Source: Prorocentrum cordatum
Taxonomy: Eukaryota > Sar > Dinophyceae > Prorocentrales > Prorocentraceae
Direction of reading: 5' to 3'
NCBI GenBank assembly: GCA_963575745.1
Contig: CAUYUJ010001756.1
Coordinates: 62,501 to 85,000, forward strand
Length of the DNA stretch: 22,500 bases
Of this stretch, positions 17,535-22,500 are shown in pieces. How positions within the stretch are numbered: position 1 is the stretch's first letter; every line of letters begins with the position of its first letter. A model generated the notes under the pieces. That model saw only the letters and a list, made by a program, of their open reading frames with translations, was not told the origin of the DNA and did no database searches. The position numbers were made by a program, and so were the translations under genes.

Positions 17535-17556
17535 CTTGAGCCAAAATGGCTACGGG
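17535..17556 (-). repeat. Dinoflagellate spliced-leader sequence at the LINE 5' end
   Basis: Positions 17555-17535 match all 21 specified bases of the dinoflagellate leader (CCGTAGCC ... GGCTCAAG). The ambiguous first base of the canonical leader is C here. It abuts the target-site duplication, so the leader was part of the RNA that was reverse transcribed. Confidence 0.92.
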
Positions 17557-17570
17557 ATCGGCGATGCACC
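17557..17570 (-). repeat. LINE target-site duplication, 5' side
   Basis: ATCGGCGATGCACC, identical to 10617-10630, immediately outside the leader. Confidence 0.8.
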
Positions 17571-17662
17571 GGCGACATCGGCGTGGAGAAAATCGGGCGC
17601 CACATCGAGCCACATCGCCGATGCATCGGCGATGCGGCGCGATCCTCCGACCCAACCTGCTC
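17557..17662. mobile_element. MITE family D, copy 1, right part
   Basis: GGCGACATCGGCGTGGAGAA, ATCGGGCGCCACATCGAGCC, and the palindromic GCATCGCC..GGCGATGC core followed by GCGCGATCCTCCGACCCAAC. Joined to 10558-10630 it matches 19002-19187 nearly end to end. Confidence 0.8.
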
Positions 17663-17879
17663 CGACACCTTCTGGGAGGCCTCTACGATTCGCAAAGTAA
17701 TTACTCAAATTACTCGCAAATGGTCTCTATCCGCCTCGGGCGATTACGATCTGTTGCATCGAGGCGAACAAGTGTTGTTCGAACACTTGCGAGTAGGCGC
17801 TCTGCGAGTAGGAGAGCGCGCCCAGTGACTTCTCCCGACGCGAGCAGGTCTGAGAAAAATCCCTACTCTCCCCCTCGGG
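17663..17879. other. Intronic spacer with two adjacent hairpins
   Basis: Perfect stems CAAGTGTT/AACACTTG (17769-17789, 5-nt loop) and GCGCTCT/AGAGCGC (17797-17819, 9-nt loop) lie eight bases apart. TGCGAGTAGG is repeated within them. No gene is seen. Confidence 0.6.
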
Positions 17880-18122
17880 TAAGAGGGGAGGGGGAAAGGA
17901 AGAGCAGGGTCAGGGGGAGGGGGAGGAGGGGGGGAAGGGGGGAGAGGGAGAGGGGGGGGAGGGGGGAGAGGGGAAGGGGGGAGAGGGGGAGAGGGGAAGG
18001 GGGGAGAGGGGGAGGGGGGAAGGGGGGGAGGGGGGAGAGGGGGAGGGAGAGGGGGGGGGGAAAGGGGGAGGGAGAGGGGGGGGAGAGGGGGGGGGGAAGG
18101 GGGGAGAGGGGGAAGGGGGGGA
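17880..18122. repeat. G-rich GGGGA purine tract
   Basis: About 240 bp of GGGGGAGAGGGG-type sequence on the plus strand with many runs of three or more G, so quadruplex formation is plausible. In coding sense it is a C-rich tract beginning about 21 nt after the exon 2 donor. Confidence 0.95.
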
Positions 18123-18143
18123 GATTCTTCTTCTCCCCTGCGC

Positions 18144-18323
18144 CTCGCGCCGGAACCGCCGCACGCCCTCCTCGTCGCGCACGTCGAGCGGCAGCACGCG
18201 CGCCCGCTCCACGCGGCCGCCGCGGCCGGCCGCGGCGGCCGCCAGGTTCCGCCGCAGCGCCCAGAGCGAGGCCGGCGACACGTCCGTGGCGGTGACGTTG
18301 GCGCCGAAGCGCCGCGCCACCTT
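18144..18323 (-). CDS. Methyltransferase exon 2: SAM-binding motif II segment
   Basis: A 60-codon exon in which essentially every third base is G or C. It reads KVARRFGANVTATDVSPASL, then an Ala/Arg-rich helix, then RARVLPLDVRDEEG. This is the helix after motif I, the second strand ending in the acidic residue that contacts the SAM ribose (Asp in ATDVS), the next helix (LRRNL), and the third strand with its acidic turn (LDVRD). The acceptor is CCCGACCAG at 18324, behind a C/T-rich tract. The proposed donor is GAG followed by GC at 18143. Both ends are in phase 0. This is the most secure exon. Confidence 0.82.
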
Positions 18324-18363
18324 CTGGTCGGGCGAAAGGGGGGATAGCAAAGGGGGGGGTTGA

Positions 18364-18410
18364 GAATCAGCTCGCGCAGCTGATTTTCCCGGCGCCTCTC
18401 GGCGCTGGGA
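18364..18410 (-). other. Tandem hairpins inside the 378-bp intron
   Basis: AATCAGCT/AGCTGATT with a 5-nt loop (18364-18384) is followed by an imperfect TCCC(G/A)GCGCC stem (18387-18410). Both lie just upstream of the intron's pyrimidine tract in coding sense. Confidence 0.6.
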
Positions 18411-18701
18411 GGCGGCCATGTATCGAGGAATGGGCCGCTCGGTGAGGCCGAAACCAGCTGCATGCAGCAAATGTCGCAACCCCCCTTTCCCAATCCCCCC
18501 TTTTAGTCTGGCCCGACACCTGGAGACGAAGGCAGAACGAGGAGAGAAGCGGGCGAGGACAAATCGAGAATCTCTCAGGTCCGGCGGCTCTGGAGGACGC
18601 CTCGGGCGCCCGCGGCCTTCTCAGAGCTTGCTGGGACGCCCTGGGAGCGTGCCAAAGCGCTCTGGAACGGATGTATGCTCGTCCTAGCCCCGCCCGACCG
18701 C
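18411..18701. other. 5' part of the 378-bp methyltransferase intron
   Basis: It begins with GC (18701-18700) after CAG in coding sense. No other gene or repeat is recognised. Confidence 0.5.
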
Positions 18702-18744
18702 CTGCGCCGGTACGCCGACCCCAGCCGCGAGCTCCAGCACCCGC
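18702..18744 (-). CDS. Methyltransferase exon 1 (first identified): motif I
   Basis: It encodes RVLELAAGVGVPAQ, the glycine-rich SAM-binding loop (LELAAGxG) of class I methyltransferases. Removing the 378-bp intron places KVARRFGANVTATDVS directly after it, giving the exact spacing expected between motif I and the acidic ribose-binding residue. The donor is a GC site (CAG followed by GCGGTC). The acceptor is inferred as CTCGAG at 18745. A GTC repeat lies just upstream, so the exon could alternatively extend into it as a Ser run. The N-terminal exon is not identified. Confidence 0.65.
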
Positions 18745-18747
18745 CTC

Positions 18748-18840
18748 GAGGTCGCCGACGACGACGACGACGACGCCGAGGACAGCGACGAGGACGACGA
18801 CGACGACGACGGCAGCGACGACGGCGACGGTGGCGGCCGC
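18748..18840. repeat. GAC microsatellite
   Basis: Imperfect (GAC)n on the plus strand with GGC and GAG interruptions. It abuts the acceptor side of exon 1. One plus-strand frame gives an Asp-rich run, most likely a product of the repeat. Confidence 0.9.
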
Positions 18841-19001
18841 GGCCAAGGCGACGCTGGCGACGCCGACGCACGCGCCCGGCACGGCGCCTCGAGGCCCCGA
18901 AGCTCCGTGCGCTGCCCTTTTTGCTGGGCAACGGGCGGGCTCGCCCAGCTGCGGGCCCCAGGACCCTCGCAGATCGATCTTGCTCGATCTAGATGGGGCA
19001 G

Positions 19002-19187
19002 GAGTAGCTCGGGTCGGAGGATCGCGCCACATCGCCGAATACATCGGCGATGCATGAGCAATGCGCCGGCGGCGGCGATGCATCGGCGACGTCGGCGTGG
19101 AGAAGATCGGGCTCCACATCGAGCCGCATCGCCGATGCATCGGCGATGCATCGGCGATGCTGCGCGATCCTGCGACCCCATCTACTC
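19002..19187. mobile_element. MITE family D, copy 2 (uninterrupted)
   Basis: The ends GAGTAGCTCGGGTCGGAGGA and the complement of ATCCTGCGACCCCATCTACTC form an inverted repeat that continues into GCGC. The inner arms contain the self-complementary GCATCGCCGATGC/GCATCGGCGATGC units. The middle carries CGGCGTGGAGAAGATCGGGC, as in copy 1. It serves as a paralogous empty site for the LINE insertion. Confidence 0.8.
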
Positions 19188-19211
19188 GGACCCCATCTGA
19201 GAGGCCTAGAA

Positions 19212-19370
19212 TCAGGTGGGGCGTGTCCTCCTACAGGCGGATTGTGGACGAAAAAAACAAATAGTCAAAATAGATTTGAAAATGCTCCAAAACACTCAAA
19301 ACATGGTCCCCTGACTACTTTTTCTTTCTACTCCTAATCTTCCTCCTGTGGAGGGACAGGCCCGACTTCA
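19212..19370. mobile_element. MITE family A, copy 2
   Basis: The left end is TCAGGTGGGGCGTGTCCTCC then TACAGGCGGA. The right end is TCCTCCTGTGGAGGGACAGG then CCCGACTTCA. The interior GACTACTTTTTCTTTC and CAAAACATGGTCCC blocks are shared with copies 3 and 4. Confidence 0.8.
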
Positions 19371-19760
19371 GCCGAGGAGGACCTTCGCAGATCGATCTGG
19401 CTCGAAACACGGCGCAGAAAGATAAAACCTGGGGCTCTGGCGTGACTGGTCGCGATGCCGCACTGTTGTCGCCGCGTCGGCTCTCGGGGGTCCGCGGAGG
19501 TAGCCGGGGGGTGGACTACCTGCCAGACCACCCCAACCGAACCCGGAGGCCCGAACTTCGCGCTGGGGGGGGGGGGCGGGGCCTTCGGGCTGGGCTGGGG
19601 TGGTTTGGTGGGCGGTGAGGGGTGGCAATTCGGGGACGCCCGAAATCCGCGGAGTCGCGGCCCAGGGGCCGGGCCCGCGACCCCGCGGATACGGATATGA
19701 TGCTTTTCGCCTCAGGTGACAACTCACGGGAGCCTCCCATAAAATCTTGTCGGCTCTTGC
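19371..19760. other. Spacer, no gene recognised
   Basis: GC-rich sequence. The block AGGACCTTCGCAGATCGATC at 19378 also occurs, with one change, at 18959. Otherwise nothing is recognised. Confidence 0.5.
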
Positions 19761-19812
19761 GAATCGACGCTAATCGACGCTAGTCGACGCTGGTCGACGC
19801 TAATCGACGCTA
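19761..19812. repeat. 10-bp tandem repeat, five units
   Basis: The unit (A/G/T)(A/G)TCGACGCT is repeated five times with changes only at the variable bases. Confidence 0.9.
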
Positions 19813-19827
19813 GAGACGGAATTCAGA

Positions 19828-19988
19828 TTAAGCCGGGCGTGTTTTCTACAGGGCGATCTTGAGCGAAAAATGAAAGATGCTCAAGAAACACCCCCCAAAT
19901 GCTCAGAAAGAGTCAAAACATCGTCCCCAGACTATTTCCGGACTATTTCTGCATATTCCCCCTGTAGAGGGACAGGCCCGCCTTCAAT
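19828..19988. mobile_element. MITE family A, copy 3
   Basis: The left end is TTAAGCCGGGCGTGTTTTCT then ACAGGGCGA. The right end is TTCCCCCTGTAGAGGGACAG then GCCCGCCTTCAA. The interior has AATGCTCAGAAAGAGTCAAA and ACATCGTCCC, as in the other copies. Confidence 0.8.
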
Positions 19989-20112
19989 TTAAGCGGGTAT
20001 ACCTGGCTCCCGTGATTTGCTGCCGCAGTCTCGCCCTGGCGGTGCGATGAAAGAAACTGGGGTCTAGCCGCGGACTAGCGGTATCCACTTGTTTCCGCTG
20101 GGAAACCAAAAC

Positions 20113-20133
20113 CTTGAGCCAAAATTGCTACGG
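20113..20133 (-). repeat. Second spliced-leader copy (one mismatch)
   Basis: Twenty of 21 specified leader bases match on the minus strand (CCGTAGC, then A instead of C, then ATTTTGGCTCAAG). It is preceded by TC, as in the LINE copy. The sequence after the leader starts with GT (GTTTTGGTTTCC), so an SL-RNA pseudogene is an alternative to a retroposed 5' end. No downstream coding sequence is recognised. It lies about 1.4 kb upstream of methyltransferase exon 1 in the same orientation. Confidence 0.75.
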
Positions 20134-20227
20134 GAGGAGGAGGAGGACGAGAAGGTGGAGGAGGAGGAGGAGGAGGAGGAGGAGGAGGAGGAGGAGGAGG
20201 AAGTGAAGGAGGAGGAAGAGGAGAAAC
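20134..20227. repeat. GGA microsatellite
   Basis: (GGA)n with GAC, GAA and GTGAA interruptions, abutting the second leader copy. Confidence 0.95.
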
Positions 20228-20349
20228 AGGACGGGCGGTGGCCGTGTCTGCCGTCCGAGGGCCTCACCAAGCCCCCCGACCGTCGAACAACGAGCGCCGC
20301 CGTCACGAAGACCGGTGCTCATCCCGAGTCGACTCGGTCGGGAACGCAC

Positions 20350-20529
20350 TACAGTCGGGGCCTTGACCTAAGGAACCCAAAATAAGAAACGAGGCCCGTT
20401 TTTCCATACATTCAACTTCGATTTCCGATCGAAAACGTGAGGAAAACCTCAGGCAAACTGCGAACCCACACAAGGAACGAGGAGCCCCTCCCCAACGAAA
20501 AGGGTTCCTTCTTCAGGGCCCCGACTGTA
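20350..20529. mobile_element. MITE family C, copy 2
   Basis: TACAGTCGGGGCCTTGACCT then AAGGAACCC at the left; AAGGGTTCCTTCTTCAGGGC then CCCGACTGTA at the right. The interior TTCAACTTCGATTTCC and GATCGAAAA are shared with 10129-10303. Confidence 0.82.
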
Positions 20530-20532
20530 TTC

Positions 20533-20698
20533 CTAGGTCGGGCACGTCCTCCTACAAGCGCATCTATCTTGGACGAATAATAACGACATGATCAAAGCAT
20601 GCCCCCGAATGGTCAAGCGCAGTCAAAAAGAAGCGCCCCCAGAGTATTATTTGACTACTTTTGAACGTTCCTCGCGTAGAGGGACAGGCCCGACTTAA
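20533..20698. mobile_element. MITE family A, copy 4
   Basis: The left end is CTAGGTCGGGCACGTCCTCC then TACAAGCGCA. The right end is TTCCTCGCGTAGAGGGACAG then GCCCGACTTAA. It begins three bases after MITE-C copy 2, so the two are nested or share a target hotspot. Confidence 0.8.
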
Positions 20699-20885
20699 CA
20701 CTAAACCCAGCTCAGCACACACCCAGGTCGCCCAGGGCCCCGTGTCGAGGCCAGGCTGGCCGCTCGGTGGCTTCCAGTGCTGGGGCCCGGGGAGGGCGGA
20801 CAGGGGGGATCGGCCCCACGGGGACTCCCAAACCCGGGTGAGCCAGAGAGGATCGACGGGCCCCCGTTACGTGAGCCTCGAAAGA

Positions 20886-20925
20886 CGGCGACGGCGACGA
20901 CGACGACGGCGACGACGAAGCGTCT
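20886..20925. repeat. Short GAC microsatellite
   Basis: (GAC/GGC)n of about 40 bp. Confidence 0.85.
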
Positions 20926-20939
20926 AGAAACGACGCCAA

Positions 20940-21560
20940 TTGGGCGGTTGTTTGGAGGCCTCGTGGGACGTCTGGGGGGTGTCTTGCCCGTCCTGGCGGG
21001 CTTTTGGGCGTTTTGAGTGCGTCGGGGGGGCCTCTTGGGTCCGCTTGGGGTCCTCTTGGGGGCCTCTTGGAGGCCTCATGGGGCCATCTTGGTGCCTCTC
21101 TGGGCCTCCTAGGCGCCTGTTGGGGCCATCTTGGAGGAGATCGATCGAAGAAAGGGGGCCCCTCAATTACCACTGCCCCTCGGGAGCTTCTAAAATCGCC
21201 GCCTGGGCCCGTCTTGGGTGCGCTCTTGGAGCATTATCAGGCGTTTTTTGGGGCCGTCCTGGGGCTTTCTTGGGCCCCTATTGGGGCCCTCTTGGGCCAT
21301 CTTGGAACCATCTCGGGGCCCCGGATGGCCATCGGAAGCGAAAAGGCGAAAGGCAAACATCATCAGTTGTCCCTGGGTGTTTGATGGATGTTGGCCTTTT
21401 TTTGGGGGGGGGCCTCCTTGGGAAGCTCGCTGGCCTCTTGTAGCCGTCTTGGTGCCTCTTGGAGCATCGTCGGAGGCACCTCAACGCATCGGAGGCTATA
21501 TTGAGCCAGCTTGGAGCTCATCTTGGGCTCTCCGAAGCGCTCTTGGACCCGCCTTGGACG
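20940..21560. repeat. Degenerate array of CTTGG/GCCATC units, orientation 2
   Basis: CCTCTTGG, GGGGCCATCTTGG and GCCTC(A/T)TGG recur with irregular spacing. These are complements of the words in 3995-4510. Frames through it give Gly/Leu/Trp-rich shadows only. Confidence 0.75.
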
Positions 21561-21757
21561 TTCCAACGCGTCGCGACCCCCCCCCGCCCAGGTCCAGGGG
21601 AGGGGGTATGGGGAGGGGTCAAGTAACCCCCATCCCGCCCGCAAGCCGTCTCGCTCACTCCCACCCGCCCTCCCAACACATACGTGGCACCCGAGTCTGG
21701 CCCGAGCTCCGGCATATCCAGCAGTCGTTTTCGGATGGGCCGCGACTGGGGGCCAAT

Positions 21758-21811
21758 CCGCCGCCGCCGCCGCCGCCGCCTCCGCCGCCGCCGCCCGCCG
21801 CCGCCGCCGCC

Positions 21812-21846
<35 letters not shown>

Positions 21847-22085
21847 CGCCGCCGCCGCCGCCGCCGCCTGTCGCCGCCGCCGCGGCCGCCGCCGCCGCCG
21901 CCTCAGCCCCCGCCGCCGCCGCCGCCGCCGCCGCGCGCTGCCGCCCCCGCTGCCAAACCGCCGCCGCCGCCGCAGCCGCTGCCGCCGCCGCCGCCGCCGC
22001 CGCCCGCCGCCGCCGCCCCCGCCCCCGCCCCCGCCGCCGCCGCCGCCGCCGCCGCCGCTGCAGCCGCCGCAGCCGCCACCACCGC
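21758..22085. repeat. Long CCG trinucleotide tract
   Basis: About 330 bp of (CCG)n with CTG, TCC, CAG and CCC interruptions on the plus strand. Poly-Pro, poly-Ala and poly-Arg frames across it follow from the repeat. Confidence 0.95.
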
Positions 22086-22351
22086 CAAGTGTACTCTGTA
22101 TTGTTTTTTTTGACAGGGATGGTGGGGTGGGGGCCGCATCGGGTTGGCTGCGCATGTTCCGAATTTGGAGGCAGAGTGTGTTTTGCATTGTTTTCCAAGG
22201 GATGCTGGAGGGGGGGGGGGGGGGCGGGGGGCGTCGGCATGGACCCTGGTTGGCCCCCAGTCGCCTGGGGGAGGGGGTGTTTATTAATAGGGAACAATGG
22301 GAAAAAAACCCTCCCCAAGTGGGAAGAGGGAGGGGCCCGTAAGAGCAGGGG
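22086..22351. other. Spacer with a short direct duplication and a G run
   Basis: AGTGTACTCTGTATTGTTTT near 22087 and AGTGTGTTTTGCATTGTTTT near 22172 are diverged copies about 85 bp apart. A long G run lies at about 22211-22224. No gene is seen. Confidence 0.5.
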
Positions 22352-22500
22352 GCAATGTGGAAGGAGAGCAGCTGGAAGAAGTCGCCCTCAAGGCCGCGGA
22401 CGCAGGCCAACTTGCCGCCGACGGAGCAGGCGCATCCGCCGAAGAAGACGCCGAGCCACCAGCCGAACACGGAACGGCAGCGAATCACGACACCATGGTC
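22352..22500 (-). CDS. Candidate exon at the right edge (partial)
   Basis: One minus-strand frame stays open from the window end, with mostly C or G in third positions, unlike the other frames. It reads VVIRCRSVFGWWLGVFFGGC, then ACSVGGKLACVRGLEGDFFQ, then LLSF. The family is not recognised: it is cysteine- and aromatic-rich and could be a membrane or extracellular segment. The donor near 22360 is not resolved. It may be an upstream exon of the methyltransferase transcript or a different gene. Confidence 0.38.

Larger units (their letters stand above)
10631..17556 (-). mobile_element. Nearly complete LINE retrotransposon with SL-derived 5' end
   Basis: This 6926-bp element on the minus strand begins with a spliced-leader copy (17556-17535) and a truncated second leader. 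ORF1 and ORF2 follow. It ends with a C13-A10 tail against a 13-14 bp target-site duplication. Endonuclease, reverse transcriptase and RNase H motifs are all present. The only clear lesion is a -1 frame change in ORF2 at a nine-C run. It sits in the second identified methyltransferase intron, in sense orientation. Leader-capped LINEs fit the known recycling of trans-spliced mRNAs into dinoflagellate genomes. Confidence 0.92.
2234..18744 (-). other. Split SAM-dependent methyltransferase gene (identified extent)
   Basis: Four short exons on the minus strand (18744-18702, 18323-18144, 8050-8019, 2351-2234) occur in the order of the class I methyltransferase fold: glycine-rich motif I, acidic motif II, the FDVV strand, then the LLAPGG turn. 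All three joins keep frame. Introns are 378 bp (GC donor, AG acceptor), 10093 bp (GC-AG) and 5667 bp (GT-AG). Together the exons encode about 124 residues, so further exons upstream and downstream are missing or unrecognised. Seen: motifs, order, splice dinucleotides. Inferred: that they form one transcript. The 10-kb intron owes 6.9 kb to a LINE insertion. Confidence 0.68.

Noticed and set aside
18750-18992. Plus-strand Asp-rich frame over the GAC repeat
   Set aside because: The acidic run is explained by the microsatellite, and the minus strand here carries methyltransferase motif I.
22370-22500. Plus-strand frames rich in Ala, Glu, Pro or Lys at the right edge
   Set aside because: Third-position composition is far less biased than in the minus-strand frame covering the same bases.
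1-22500. tRNA, rRNA, snRNA, telomeric or prokaryotic features
   Set aside because: Reading both strands by eye, I found no cloverleaf with conserved T-loop, no rRNA signature, no telomere repeat and no operon-like gene packing. A covariance-model scan would settle the RNA genes.

Overview
The window looks like nuclear DNA of a dinoflagellate. The strongest evidence is the 22-nt dinoflagellate spliced-leader (SL) sequence, present on the minus strand at 17535-17556 and followed directly by a truncated second SL copy (17520-17534). A one-mismatch SL copy lies at 20113-20133. Supporting traits are a GC-rich base composition, an intron with a GC donor, very long introns, abundant short inverted-repeat elements and long GGA/CCT microsatellites. 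A GC-rich genus such as Prorocentrum would fit, but that is only a guess.

Two gene-bearing systems stand out, both on the minus strand. The first is a host class I SAM-dependent methyltransferase split into at least four short exons (18702-18744, 18144-18323, 8019-8050, 2234-2351). The exons occur in the order of the methyltransferase fold and join in frame across introns of 378, 10093 and 5667 bp. Its N-terminal and C-terminal parts are missing; a further high-GC3 candidate exon touches the right edge (22352-22500).

The second is a nearly complete LINE (10631-17556) inside the second identified intron, in the same orientation as the gene. It has an SL-derived 5' end, ORF1 (zinc cluster plus coiled coil), an ORF2 encoding apurinic-type endonuclease, reverse transcriptase, a zinc knuckle, RNase H and a C-terminal Cys/His domain, a short A tail, and a 13-14 bp target-site duplication. 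ORF2 is split by a -1 shift at a run of nine C. The LINE sits inside a palindromic inverted-repeat element, and an uninterrupted relative of that element lies at 19002-19187.

The rest is intronic and flanking DNA made of dispersed repeats. MITE family A has five copies (one a single end), family B one, family C two, and family D two. There is a foldback element at 8298-8424, and families R2-R5 are shared between the 0.2-2 kb, 7.4-10.5 kb and other segments. Two oppositely oriented degenerate arrays (3995-4510, 20940-21560) and long purine/pyrimidine or CCG tracts complete it. Several tracts lie close to the methyltransferase exons. I saw no tRNA, rRNA, CRISPR array or prokaryotic operon.
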